A DNA stretch of 64,000 nucleotides from Chryseobacterium sp. G0186 (GCF_003815675.1 NZ_CP033918.1:1736001-1800000); one strand, 5' to 3'. Positions 17,459 through 26,137 are shown, counted from the stretch's first letter. Made by a program: numbers and translations. The notes: generated from the letters alone by a model not told the origin.

Positions 17459-17950
17459 ATGGATACTACAATTATTAATATTCTTTGCCTTGTATTATTA
17501 TTCATCGGAATATTGGGAACCTTTCTTCCCGTTTTACCCGGATTACTGCTGAGTATCTGCGGACTGCTGATCTACAAATTCGGGACAGATGCAGACCTAT
17601 CCATGATCTATATATGGGCATTTGGAATCCTTACTGCAGCCTCTGTTGTTCTGAACTATGTGATTCCTGCCAAAACCAACCGAAAATACGGAGGTACACG
17701 CTGGGGAAGTATTGGATCTGTGATAGGAACCATTGTAGGAATATTTATTCCTATTCCGTTAGGCTTTTTAATAGGAATGTTTGCAGGAGTATTCATTGGA
17801 GAAATGCTGCATGACAGTAAGGATATGAATAAGGCATTACAATCTACTAAGGGAGCGTTTATCGGGTTTATTTATGGAACCGGATTCAGTTTTGTAGTGG
17901 GTGTGGCAATGTTTTTGGTCGTACTTCTCAATATGTTTGATATTATTTAA
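17459..17950 (+). CDS. DUF456 membrane protein
   Basis: A 163-aa protein, almost all hydrophobic, in four to five helices. FIGILGTFLPVLPGLLL at the N-terminus and KYGGTRWGSIGSVIGTIVGIF in the middle, both glycine-rich, are the recurring features of DUF456. Function unknown. It is followed after 17 nt by a lipoprotein gene on the same strand. Confidence 0.85.
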   Translation: MDTTIINILCLVLLFIGILGTFLPVLPGLLLSICGLLIYKFGTDADLSMIYIWAFGILTAASVVLNYVIPAKTNRKYGGTRWGSIGSVIGTIVGIFIPIPLGFLIGMFAGVFIGEMLHDSKDMNKALQSTKGAFIGFIYGTGFSFVVGVAMFLVVLLNMFDII

Positions 17951-17967
17951 CAAAAAAAAGAGAAATC

Positions 17968-18462
17968 ATGTTTCATAAAGCCATCATATTAAGTCTGGGA
18001 ATATTTGCATTAACAGGATGTGATGCCCAAAAGAAAGGTAAGACCACCCAAAAAACTTCTGAAATGACAACCAATACCACCACTGATCAAAAAAATGGTA
18101 TGATCTATCTGGCTGAGGGTGAAAACAAGTTCCTGAAGGAATTTCAAATGAATGTTACCTTCAAGGGAGTTTCTGAAGACAGCCGCTGTCCGGAAGGGGT
18201 CAATTGTATCTGGGCCGGGGTTGCCCTTGCCCAGGTTGAAGTAATGGGAATCTCTACCCGACCTATGATCTTAAATCTTGCCAGCATGGATTTTCCGGCA
18301 AGAAATTATCATCAGTCAGAAAATTTTAACGGTTATACCATTACCTTACAGGAAGTGACTCCTTATCCTAAAGCAGAGGGAGCAGCAGCACTAAACGGAA
18401 AATACAAGATTGGAATATCTATCAAAAAAGCAGGAAACTCACCTACTTCTACCACGAAATAG
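17968..18462 (+). CDS. Putative lipoprotein
   Basis: A 164-aa protein with a lipobox (LTGC, Cys18) and a Thr/Lys-rich linker. A compact domain follows with the motif SRCPEGVNCIWAG, two cysteines probably forming a disulfide in the envelope. I recognise the motif from uncharacterised Bacteroidota lipoproteins but no function. The 3' end overlaps the convergent ung gene by 14 nt. Confidence 0.7.
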   Translation: MFHKAIILSLGIFALTGCDAQKKGKTTQKTSEMTTNTTTDQKNGMIYLAEGENKFLKEFQMNVTFKGVSEDSRCPEGVNCIWAGVALAQVEVMGISTRPMILNLASMDFPARNYHQSENFNGYTITLQEVTPYPKAEGAAALNGKYKIGISIKKAGNSPTSTTK

Positions 18463-19090
18463 GCTTCTTCCCTTTTGATACGAGATATTCATTAATTTTT
18501 GAGAAAGGCTTACTTCCAAAAAATCCTCTATATACAGAGAATGGAGAAGGGTGTGCCGATTTCAGTATAAAATGCTTAGCCGGATCTATAAGTTCGGCTT
18601 TTTTCTGTGCAAAAGCCCCCCACAATACGAAAACTACATTTTGTTTTTTATCAGAGATTTCCTTGATGATAAAGTTCGTGAATTGCTCCCAACCAAGGTC
18701 TTTATGAGAATTTGGAGTATGTGCACGTACTGTTAATGTGGCATTCAGTAAAAGAACGCCTTGCTTTCCCCAGTCATCCAGTTCTTTGGAGGTTCTTACC
18801 ACTCCCAGATCTTCTTTAAGTTCAATGAATATATTTTTAAGTGACGGAGGTGCCGTAACCTGTTCGGAAACAGAGAAACACAATCCATTTGCCTGGTAAT
18901 CGTTATGATAAGGATCCTGACCGATGATCACAACCTCAACATCCTCAAAAGGAGTTAGTTCCAATGCTCTGAATATTTGATTTTTCGGTGGAAAAACCTT
19001 GGTGGTGGCATATTCGTTCTTTACTTTTTCCCAAAGGGTTGTAAAGTATTCTGTACTTTTTATCGGGGCTAAAATTTCTGTCCAGGTCAT
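18449..19090 (-). CDS. ung: Uracil-DNA glycosylase
   Basis: Family 1 UDG, which removes uracil from DNA in base excision repair. The 213-aa protein shows the water-activating loop GQDPYHND (Asp59), the uracil-binding GLCFSV, VFVLWGAFAQ and the leucine-loop region SAHPSPFSVYRGFFG. Length and motif order are standard. It is convergent with the lipoprotein gene and overlaps it at the 3' end. Confidence 0.97.
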   Translation of the reverse strand: MTWTEILAPIKSTEYFTTLWEKVKNEYATTKVFPPKNQIFRALELTPFEDVEVVIIGQDPYHNDYQANGLCFSVSEQVTAPPSLKNIFIELKEDLGVVRTSKELDDWGKQGVLLLNATLTVRAHTPNSHKDLGWEQFTNFIIKEISDKKQNVVFVLWGAFAQKKAELIDPAKHFILKSAHPSPFSVYRGFFGSKPFSKINEYLVSKGKKPISW

Positions 19091-19127
19091 CCTGCAAAAA
19101 TAATTAATATTAAAATAAAAGCATAGC

Positions 19128-19803
19128 CTAAACCTTAAATATCTTCACTTTTCTTTCGATCAAAATATAGGAAAAATAGGACAGCACTAGTGAAAGTGAG
19201 ATTAATAAAAGGTTATTAATAAAAATACTATCCACAATACCAAAGTACTGCTTTCTTACAATATAATGTATGATATATAAAGAATAGGAAATATTTCCCA
19301 GAAGATATACTGCTTTGGTTTCTAAAAATGACTTGACCAAATTTTGCCCATCTTCATAAAGATGTTTTATCATCAGTGCAGATAATAGCGGAATTAAAAA
19401 GAGACCTTTTTCTATAAAGAGCAAACCAATAAACAGAATCACCAAAATATAAATGAAATAACTGTTTTTTTTCATTCTAATACTTCTGAAAGAAACAATC
19501 CCTATTCCTAGGAGGTAGGAAGAAATTGTTCTTATGAAAGAGTTTAATCCATCAGGAATATCGAGGTATTTTGAATATGTTCCTGTATACACTGAAATTT
19601 CTCCGCCCGTAAATATATAATTTGGAAGATACGGAACAATAAACCTCAAAAAGAGACTGGCAACAATCAATATCTCACTGCGAATCTTATAGCGTATGAT
19701 AAAATAAAGCATGAATGGAAATATAAAATTGAAAATGAAAAAATGTCACCCATAATGCTACAATTCCCCTTAACCCGGTTAAGGATTTTATTTCATTTTT
19801 CAT
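19128..19803 (-). pseudogene. Acyltransferase family 3 pseudogene (internal deletion plus frameshift)
   Basis: An intact family member has ~340-370 residues. Here the N-terminus is readable from an ATG at 19803 ([19 protein letters not shown], the family's opening motif) and runs into HF. The C-terminal half continues in another frame ([18 protein letters not shown], then five to six helices ending at 19128). The central ~130 residues, including the usual transmembrane block, are gone, and the two parts are out of frame with each other. An open frame of 194 codons from 19712 survives but lacks the catalytic His region. The gene originally encoded a membrane O-acyltransferase for surface sugars. 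Confidence 0.8.
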
Positions 19804-19876
19804 ATATCTTTTATAATATCATTCTGTCTGGCGATAAAGATAGAGAAAAAACATGATGGATTCAAGGAGTGTTTTC

Positions 19877-20386
19877 TCAGAATGGATTTTTTAAACTAAA
19901 AATAATATTATCTGAATTTTTTTCGTCTTTTTTGCTTTCTTCTAAGATAAAATAATGCTTCAGGAGGAGTGATTGCGAGTTAATATTAGATTGATTTGTA
20001 AATGCAAATACTTTTTGTAGGTTCAAAGCATTAAATCCAAAGTCCAAAACAGCTTTCAATGCTTCAGACATGATTCCTTTATGATGATAGGCGGGTAATA
20101 ATTCATACCCTATCTCTACCGTTTTTCTATCCTCTGAAAAATTCCAAAGACAAATGGTTCCAATAAGATTGGGATAACCTTTATAGGAGATTCCCCAGAA
20201 AATAATTTCTTTATCTAACGTTTTTCTTTTAATATGTAAAATAAATTCCAACGCATCATAATTGGTTTTGGGAGAATTCCTTTTTACATATTGATTGATT
20301 ACTTCATTGCTTCTGATAAGCAGGATGTCTTCAGTATGAACTTCATTGATCTCTTTTAAGACCAGTCTTTCTGTTTCCAGTTTCAT
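19877..20386 (-). CDS. GNAT acetyltransferase, RimJ/RimL type
   Basis: A 169-aa protein. LETERLVLKEIN is the RimJ/L opening, IGTICLWNFSEDRKTVEIGYEL leads into the acetyl-CoA pyrophosphate loop AYHHKGIMSEALKAVLDFGF, and a C-terminal V-like strand follows. It should acetylate an amine or protein N-terminus; substrate unknown. Transcribed divergently from mutS2. Confidence 0.85.
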   Translation of the reverse strand: MKLETERLVLKEINEVHTEDILLIRSNEVINQYVKRNSPKTNYDALEFILHIKRKTLDKEIIFWGISYKGYPNLIGTICLWNFSEDRKTVEIGYELLPAYHHKGIMSEALKAVLDFGFNALNLQKVFAFTNQSNINSQSLLLKHYFILEESKKDEKNSDNIIFSLKNPF

Positions 20387-20500
20387 GTTTTCATTAAAAT
20401 TATCATCAAATCCCTGAAGGGAAATTCAAAATAGAGAATAATTCTGCCATTAATCTATTTTGTAAATCACTCAAATATACGTAATAATCAAAATTCTCAC

Positions 20501-20508
20501 TAAATTTG
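20501..20508 (+). promoter_or_regulatory. -7 element of mutS2
   Basis: TAAATTTG is an exact TAnnTTTG match that ends 4 nt before the GTG start codon. The mRNA would begin at or next to the start codon. No TTG is seen at the -33 position. Confidence 0.4.
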
Positions 20509-20512
20509 CATT

Positions 20513-22660
20513 GTGTATATAGATAAAGAAGATTTAGACGAATTAGAGTTTCCGCAATTGCTCGCGGAAATCTCCCCATTTGCGTATTCTCCGAAAACAA
20601 GAGAAAAAATTCTTCAACTGCATCCGATGGAAATTGACGAGGCGGAACTTTCATTAAAAAAAACCTCAGAATACCTGTCGAGTTTTGAAAGTTCAAATGC
20701 AATTCCTTTTGATGAATATGAAGATATTGAAAGTGAGCTGAAATTGATGCTGATTGAGAATTACCGTCTGGAAAACAGTGCTTTCATCAAAATAAAAACC
20801 ATCACAGAACAAATCGGAAAGCTGCAGAAGTTCTTCCCTACCATGCCGGAAACTTTTCCTACTTTATTGGAAGAGGTTTCTGTACTGGAATTCAGAAAAG
20901 AGATCATTGATAAAGTTGACAAGGTTTTCAACCGTTTTGGTGAGGTTAAAAATGAAGCTTCTCCAGCGCTAAAAGGTATAAGAACTGAAATTCAGCATGC
21001 TAAAAAAGCGATACAGGAAAATTTCAACCGTGCTCTTACCACCTATGGACAGAGTGACTTTTTGGATGACATACGGGAAACAATTATTGATGACCAAAGG
21101 GTTTTGGCTGTAAAGTCAGGATTTAAGAAAAGAGTTCCGGGAAGAACCCTGGGAATTTCAAAAACAGGTTCTATCACCTACATCCAACCGGACAGTGTGG
21201 TAAAACATTATTTCAATCTTCGTGAGAACGAAGAGGAAGAGAAAAAGGAAATAGACAAGGTTCTTAGACAGCTTACGTCAGAACTGGCAGAGTTTCAGCC
21301 TCAACTTTGGAGATATCAATCTTATATTTTTGACCTTGATTTGACAAGAGCCAAGGCTAAATTTTCAGATCTGATCGATGGAGTTCTTCCGAAGATCAAT
21401 CGTCATAAAACACTGAAATTAAAAGATGCCTATCATCCATTATTATGGTTAAGAAACAAGGTTGAGAATAAGACGATTCACCCACAGACCCTGGCTTTAA
21501 CGGAACACAACAGAATCATCTGTATTTCCGGGCCTAATGCCGGTGGAAAATCCATTACACTGAAAACTGTTGGATTACTTCAACTGATGATTCAGAGTGG
21601 AATCTTGGTTCCTGTTCACCCGAAGTCTGAAATGTTTTTCTTTGAGAAGATCATGACTGACATTGGTGATAATCAATCTATTGAAAATCATTTATCCACT
21701 TATTCATCAAGACTGAAGAAAATGTCAGGAATCATCCGTGAGGCTGATGCTGATACTCTTTTACTGATTGATGAATTTGGAACCGGTTCTGATCCAGAAT
21801 TAGGAGGTGCCCTGGCTGAAAGTTTCATGGAGTTTTTCTATGATAAAAAGAGTTTTGCGATTATTACAACGCATTACACCAACATCAAATTGGTTATAGA
21901 ACAGCTTCCAAATGCTCAGAATGCAGCAATGCTTTTCAATGAGGAAACGTTGGAACCCATGTACAAACTGGAAGTTGGTCAGGCAGGAAGTTCATTCACC
22001 TTTGAAGTTGCTGAAAAGAATAAAATCCCGAGGTTTATCATTCATTCTGCCAAGAAAAAAGTAGAGCATGATATTGTAAATCTTGATAAAACGATTGTAA
22101 AACTACAACAGGAAAAATTTGAAGTTGAAAAACTGAAATCTGATCTTGCAGAAAGAAAGGAATCTGTAGAAGACAAGCGTGACAATCTTCAGAAACTGAA
22201 TGACCAGCTTCAGCAGAAGTTATTCAATTTTCAGAAATTATATGAAGAGGAACACCGTAAGCTTCAGTTTGGAAACAAGATTGAAGCATTTATAGACAGT
22301 TATACCAAAGGGAAATCCAGGAAAGACGTTGTAAAAGACTTTGTAAAGCTTCTGGAACAGGAAAAATTCAGAAAATTAGGTCATGACAAGGATGAAACCA
22401 AGCGTCTTCAGGTTGTTAAGAGAAAAATAACCCAGCAGCTTAAAAAGGAAGAAGTGATTGAAAAAATTGCTGAAACCAATGAGAAACTGGAGGAACAACG
22501 TAAGAGCGACCGTGCTCTTTGGATGAAGATCGGTCAGCGTGTCCGTATTACAGGCAGTACCAGTGTTGGAACGATTGAAAAGATCTCCCGAAACAAGGTG
22601 ATCGTTAATTACGGAACGTTCAAGACAACGATAAATGCGGATGAGCTTGAAAGAATTTAA
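20513..22660 (+). CDS. MutS2-like ATPase lacking the Smr domain
   Basis: A 715-aa protein with a GTG start. It has MutS2-type N-terminal core/lever helices, the ATPase with Walker A GPNAGGKS near residue 340 and Walker B LLLIDEFGTGSD near 416, a long coiled coil (about 510-650) and a KOW-like end domain (VGTIEKISRNKVIVNYG). MutS2 proteins normally add a C-terminal Smr nuclease of ~80 aa (LDLHG, HGxGxG). Neither motif is present and the frame ends cleanly. It may act on recombination intermediates or stalled ribosomes, as MutS2 does elsewhere, but without nuclease activity of its own (inference). Confidence 0.9.
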   Translation: MYIDKEDLDELEFPQLLAEISPFAYSPKTREKILQLHPMEIDEAELSLKKTSEYLSSFESSNAIPFDEYEDIESELKLMLIENYRLENSAFIKIKTITEQIGKLQKFFPTMPETFPTLLEEVSVLEFRKEIIDKVDKVFNRFGEVKNEASPALKGIRTEIQHAKKAIQENFNRALTTYGQSDFLDDIRETIIDDQRVLAVKSGFKKRVPGRTLGISKTGSITYIQPDSVVKHYFNLRENEEEEKKEIDKVLRQLTSELAEFQPQLWRYQSYIFDLDLTRAKAKFSDLIDGVLPKINRHKTLKLKDAYHPLLWLRNKVENKTIHPQTLALTEHNRIICISGPNAGGKSITLKTVGLLQLMIQSGILVPVHPKSEMFFFEKIMTDIGDNQSIENHLSTYSSRLKKMSGIIREADADTLLLIDEFGTGSDPELGGALAESFMEFFYDKKSFAIITTHYTNIKLVIEQLPNAQNAAMLFNEETLEPMYKLEVGQAGSSFTFEVAEKNKIPRFIIHSAKKKVEHDIVNLDKTIVKLQQEKFEVEKLKSDLAERKESVEDKRDNLQKLNDQLQQKLFNFQKLYEEEHRKLQFGNKIEAFIDSYTKGKSRKDVVKDFVKLLEQEKFRKLGHDKDETKRLQVVKRKITQQLKKEEVIEKIAETNEKLEEQRKSDRALWMKIGQRVRITGSTSVGTIEKISRNKVIVNYGTFKTTINADELERI

Positions 22661-22734
22661 TCTTTCTTAAAATTCATTGAATACCATGACTAGTCCTGAA
22701 AATCTGATACAGATTATAGGACAAAAATAAATAA

Positions 22735-23604
22735 TTAAACCAGAGCAAATTTTCTTTTGCTTTGGTTTTTATTTTTATAAGTTCTCATTTTAATTTTTGT
22801 CTGTTTATGCATTTGATTTGGGGTTAGATAATAATTTGAAAAATGAGGACGTAGATTATTATAGGTTTCAATGGATTCATCCACTAATTTTCTTCTTAAC
22901 GCATTGTTTATATGATGTCTATCAATATTAAATTCATGCTTTAAAATACCATTTATCCTCTCTGCTATTGCATTTTCATAAGGATCTGAGTTTTGTGTCA
23001 TGCTGCATTTTAATTGATGTTTTTGCAAGACTTTCTGATATTCATTCGAGCAGTATTGTAAGCCACGATCAGAATGATGAATTAATGGGCCTACCATACC
23101 TTTGTGTTTCTTTAAAGCTCTTTTCAATGCGATAAGACTACTTTCTGTATTTAAATTATCTGCTACAAAATGTCCCACTATTTTCTTGGAATAAGCATCC
23201 GTTATTAAGCTTAAATAGCTTGGGCTTTTTCTGTCCCCTATGTAAGTAATATCAGCAACCCAAACCTGGTTGGGTTTTGTGATCTGATAGTCCAGAATCA
23301 AATTTTTATGCTTTCTGAAGCGATGATGGGAGTTGGTCGTAACATGGTAATTTTTCCTGGGGACAATCAATAAATGATTCGCTCTTAGGATGTCAAAGAA
23401 TTTATCTCTTCCTACTTTGATAGAACCTAGGGATTCTTTTAAAATAAAATATAGTTTTCTGCCTCCTAATCGGGGCATTTTAATACGAACACACTCTACC
23501 AGTTCTACAACCTCTGAAGCCCTATTCCTACAAACTTCTGTACGCTTGATACTTCTATAATAGATTTGTCTATTTAACCCTAACAATCCACAAGTAAAAA
23601 TCAA
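22735..23604 (-). CDS. IS3-family transposase OrfB (DDE integrase)
   Basis: A 289-aa protein with an HTH-like N-terminal part (GGRKLYFILKESL) and the rve catalytic domain. WVADITYIG supplies the first Asp, HHSDRGLQYCS the second, and NSDPYENAIAERINGILKHEF the Glu (the DDE triad). It has no good own start: the frame opens at a TTG overlapping the orfA stop by 4 nt in the -1 frame, so an OrfAB fusion by ribosomal frameshift is the expected active form. Confidence 0.93.
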   Translation of the reverse strand: MIFTCGLLGLNRQIYYRSIKRTEVCRNRASEVVELVECVRIKMPRLGGRKLYFILKESLGSIKVGRDKFFDILRANHLLIVPRKNYHVTTNSHHRFRKHKNLILDYQITKPNQVWVADITYIGDRKSPSYLSLITDAYSKKIVGHFVADNLNTESSLIALKRALKKHKGMVGPLIHHSDRGLQYCSNEYQKVLQKHQLKCSMTQNSDPYENAIAERINGILKHEFNIDRHHINNALRRKLVDESIETYNNLRPHFSNYYLTPNQMHKQTKIKMRTYKNKNQSKRKFALV

Positions 23605-24035
23605 AGTTTCTTTTTCCTTACTGCGGAAGTCATCGATTGTTCGGGTGGTGAGTTTTTTCGAATATCAATGCGATATTCTTTCTCTGCAAGATCAATCATC
23701 ATATCAAAAAATATAGCTTTTTTATCAGCAATATAAGCCTGTTTTTCCAAGAAGGCTTTCTGTTTTTCAAGAAGCTTAACTTCAGCTTCCAATTCCATAA
23801 TACGTTGTTCAGGTGTCTTTTCCATGGCATAAGGTCTTTGGTTTTCCCAATCAAAGTTACCATATTTTCTGAGCCAATTTAAAATAGTCCCGTGGGATTG
23901 TATACCATATTTCTTGCGACAAGTACTAATGGTCGATTCACCAGATTCAACTTCTTTTACTATTTGAAGTTTTAAACTTAAACTGTAATCTTTCTGTGTA
24001 CGCTTGATGTACACTGACCTTAATTGCTCTTCCAT
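23601..24035 (-). CDS. IS3-family transposase OrfA
   Basis: A 144-aa DNA-binding subunit. The helix-turn-helix is YSLSLKLQIVKEVESGESTISTCRKKYGI followed by TILNWLRKYG. A leucine-zipper-like stretch (MELEAEVKLLEKQKAFLEKQ) serves multimerisation. A short A5G run near the end (codons AGG AAA AAG) is a plausible slippery site for -1 frameshifting into orfB, though weaker than the common A6G. Confidence 0.92.
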   Translation of the reverse strand: MEEQLRSVYIKRTQKDYSLSLKLQIVKEVESGESTISTCRKKYGIQSHGTILNWLRKYGNFDWENQRPYAMEKTPEQRIMELEAEVKLLEKQKAFLEKQAYIADKKAIFFDMMIDLAEKEYRIDIRKNSPPEQSMTSAVRKKKL

Positions 24036-24087
24036 AACGTTTTGTTTTTGTGTATCGCTATTTCAGGACTAGACACCAAATAATTAA

Positions 24088-24121
24088 AAAGAGAGTGTCT
24101 GAGGATGCTCTCTTTCTTTTT
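24088..24121 (+). terminator. Hairpin terminator, probably of mutS2 before the IS inserted
   Basis: Arms AAAGAGAG (24088-24095) and CTCTCTTT (24108-24115) with a T-rich tail. It now lies downstream of the IS end. Confidence 0.7.
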
Positions 24122-24169
24122 ATGTTTTTGTCTTGATAATTTTCCTATTTTTAACAAAAACAATAATTT

Positions 24170-24832
24170 ATGAAACCATTAAAAGCACTTTCAGATCTTT
24201 TGCCAATACCGAGTTATACGGTTATTATTCTGTGTTTTTTCTTTCCATTTTTCCTCATAAAATGTGGTGACACAACATTAATGTCCATCAAGGGAACAGA
24301 TCTGATAACCGGAGTATCCAAAAAAACAATGAACGAACGCATGAAGGAAAACCTGAAAGACAGCTCCCCTTTTGCTTCTGCATTTGGTAATGATGAAAAT
24401 CAAAAATCTTCAGACTCAGACAGTGAATATTCTCCACTGGGTAGCTCCAATGATAAAAAGGATAACGAAAATATGTCACCTAATCCACTTATTATTATTG
24501 CATTTTTGGCTGCAGTGGCAGGAATCGTTGTACAGATAATGAAAAGTATTAGAAAAAAGCACATCTATCATATCATTTTTTCCTTGATAGGACTTGTTTC
24601 TTTTCTGGTATTTTACCTGACCTTTCAATCAAAAATGGAGGGCCTTGGAAATAACAAGGTAGGAATGGGTCTTGGAGGCGGAGTCACAATCAGCTATGGT
24701 TTTGGATCAGCTTTCTATATAGGTGGCGTCCTATTTCTTCTTATGCTTTTGTTTTATGGAGTATATTCTTACTTTCTTAAAAATGATCCGGAAGCTATTT
24801 ATGGTTCTTCCAATCAAAATACAGAGTCTTAA
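24170..24832 (+). CDS. Hypothetical membrane protein
   Basis: A 220-aa protein with four predicted transmembrane helices: about residues 15-35, 105-122, 130-150 and 180-205. An extracytoplasmic loop (about 40-100) is charged and rich in Ser, Asp and Asn. The last helix pair is preceded by a glycine-rich segment (GMGLGGGVTISYGFGSAFYIGG). No family is recognised. It stands alone between the IS3 element and a strong terminator. Confidence 0.65.
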   Translation: MKPLKALSDLLPIPSYTVIILCFFFPFFLIKCGDTTLMSIKGTDLITGVSKKTMNERMKENLKDSSPFASAFGNDENQKSSDSDSEYSPLGSSNDKKDNENMSPNPLIIIAFLAAVAGIVVQIMKSIRKKHIYHIIFSLIGLVSFLVFYLTFQSKMEGLGNNKVGMGLGGGVTISYGFGSAFYIGGVLFLLMLLFYGVYSYFLKNDPEAIYGSSNQNTES

Positions 24833-24850
24833 AAGAAAATGTTTACAGTA

Positions 24851-24884
24851 AAAAAAGAGTGCCTGGATTGAGCACTCTTTTTTT
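24851..24884 (+). terminator. Rho-independent terminator
   Basis: Perfect 12-bp arms AAAAAAGAGTGC/GCACTCTTTTTT, a 9-nt loop and a T-run, directly after the hypothetical membrane protein gene. Confidence 0.88.
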
Positions 24885-24959
24885 AGATTAAGACCTACTT
24901 TGATCCATTATTCAGCACAAAGACAAGAATTAAAGGAATTGCAACATTTTAATTATCTT

Positions 24960-24986
24960 TTGAAATATATTTAATTTATATATTTG
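24960..24986 (+). promoter_or_regulatory. Bacteroidota-type promoter of the second SH3-like gene
   Basis: TTG at 24960-24962, a 16-nt spacer, then TATATTTG at 24979-24986. The ATG is at 25007. Confidence 0.5.
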
Positions 24987-25006
24987 GGGATCTAAAATTT
25001 GTTAAG

Positions 25007-25804
25007 ATGATTTCAGTAAACAAAGTACTCTACTTATCCGCTTTCAGTATTTTTTCGTTGGCATTCGTTAAAGGTCAGAATAAAGTACCCTTTGGTGTTG
25101 TAAAAGCTGAGGAAGGATATGCCAATGTACGTGTACATAAGGACAACTACAGAAAAATTGTAGATAAGATCCGTATGCGTAAAGGAGATGTATTTGTTTA
25201 TGTAAAACCTGCTCCGGGAGAAACGGAGTGGATCTGGATTAAATATCCTGAAAAGCAGGACGAGGAAAAACCTTTTGTTCGATATGAAGCTCTTGACAAG
25301 GAGGGAATGGTAAATAAGGAACGTATTGCTTTTATTGACCAGCTTCCAGCTTACACACCATCGAAATCTAAAAATGGTAAATCATTAATCTTTACGGATA
25401 ATTCTGACCCGAAAGTACCTACTGCTCAAAGAAGCAAAGTAGTTATTGATGTTTACCCTTCTAATGCGGGCTACCGTAAAAAGGAAAAAGATGCGGAAGG
25501 AAAGCTTCTTACCATTGATAAGGTAAAACCTTGGGGAATTGGAAACGATCTTCCTGAGGGAATGACAGAAATAAAATCTATCAGGGTACAACAGCCTGGA
25601 AGAGGTTCTGTTTTCGTGAGGGAAGCCATCAAAAATATGTTTCAGCCTACCATGGATTTCAATAATATAGGGGTAACTTCTTTAGACAATGACAATATTT
25701 TCCTTTATATGATCAATGGTTCGGGAGAATACAGATATACGAGTCTCTGGACCATCAAGAAAGGAAGAGTGATCAGCCAGATTATTTATCATAATCCGGA
25801 ATAA
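25007..25804 (+). CDS. Secreted SH3-like domain protein (paralogue)
   Basis: A 265-aa protein with a signal peptide (1-22, ending VKGQ). An SH3b-like head follows (GYANVRVHKDNYRKIVDKI), then a domain matching the C-terminal part of the protein at 1554-2255; both end in ...LYMINGSG / ITMLNSDG then a W/FxIxKG strand. Function unknown. The gene has its own promoter and is followed by a cobalamin riboswitch that does not belong to it. Confidence 0.7.
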   Translation: MISVNKVLYLSAFSIFSLAFVKGQNKVPFGVVKAEEGYANVRVHKDNYRKIVDKIRMRKGDVFVYVKPAPGETEWIWIKYPEKQDEEKPFVRYEALDKEGMVNKERIAFIDQLPAYTPSKSKNGKSLIFTDNSDPKVPTAQRSKVVIDVYPSNAGYRKKEKDAEGKLLTIDKVKPWGIGNDLPEGMTEIKSIRVQQPGRGSVFVREAIKNMFQPTMDFNNIGVTSLDNDNIFLYMINGSGEYRYTSLWTIKKGRVISQIIYHNPE

Positions 25805-25810
25805 ATTCAT

Positions 25811-25818
25811 TATTTTTG
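25811..25818 (+). promoter_or_regulatory. -7 element of the riboswitch transcript
   Basis: TATTTTTG, an exact TAnnTTTG match, lies just after the SH3-like stop codon and about 30 nt before the riboswitch. No TTG stands at the usual -33 distance. Confidence 0.4.
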
Positions 25819-25844
25819 CACCGAAAAGTTTAACACTTATTCAT

Positions 25845-26003
25845 CACAGAAATTGGTTCTGCCTAACCGCAGATTAAAAGGGAACCGTGTGAAAATCACG
25901 GACTGTCGCGCAACTGTAAGTAACTGAAGTCTTTATCAAGAGATCCACTGTGCGAGGCATGGGAAGGAGATAAAAGATGTTACAAGTCAGGAGACCTGCC
26001 TAT
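25845..26003 (+). ncRNA. Cobalamin (adenosylcobalamin) riboswitch
   Basis: The conserved elements appear in order: AGGGAACCGTGTGAAAATCACGGACTGTCGCGCAACTGTAA (the core with the B12-box-adjacent loop, 25879-25919), a CCACTG segment, GGGAAGG, and the closing B12 box ACAAGTCAGGAGACCTGCC (25982-26000). Spacing is as in class I elements. Such RNAs repress B12 uptake or synthesis genes when cobalamin is bound. Here no B12 transporter follows: the next gene is an acyl-CoA thioesterase 130 nt on, which is unusual. Confidence 0.93.
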
Positions 26004-26047
26004 TTCTTAAACAAGAAACTTTCGCGATTTGAAGTTTTATTGATCTG

Positions 26048-26137
26048 ATGGATTGTTTCAGGGATTTCCAAGGTTCCTGTCATTATTCTGTTGTTTTGAT
26101 ATTATTTCATTTCGTATTAATTAATAATGAAATATGA
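26048..26137 (+). CDS. Possible 29-codon leader ORF between riboswitch and thioesterase
   Basis: An ATG at 26048 opens a 29-codon frame (MDCFRDFQGS..., ending in a hydrophobic stretch). Its TGA overlaps the ATG of the thioesterase (ATGA), which allows translational coupling. No homologue is known to me and it could be chance. Confidence 0.3.
   Translation: MDCFRDFQGSCHYSVVLILFHFVLINNEI

Larger units (their letters stand above)
22691..24071 (-). mobile_element. IS3-family insertion sequence, complete
   Basis: A 1381-bp element. The imperfect terminal inverted repeats (~23 bp, ~18 matching) start TAGTCCTGAAA at both ends. It is flanked by a 3-bp direct repeat GAC (22688-22690 and 24072-24074), as expected of the target duplication. 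It encodes orfA and orfB on the minus strand. It lies between the mutS2 stop and the hairpin at 24088-24121 that was probably the mutS2 terminator. Both reading frames are intact, so the insertion looks recent. Confidence 0.92.

Noticed and set aside
26004-26047. AAACTT/AAGTTT hairpin as the riboswitch expression platform terminator
   Set aside because: It is only 6 bp, AT-rich and lacks a clear T-run, too weak to call.
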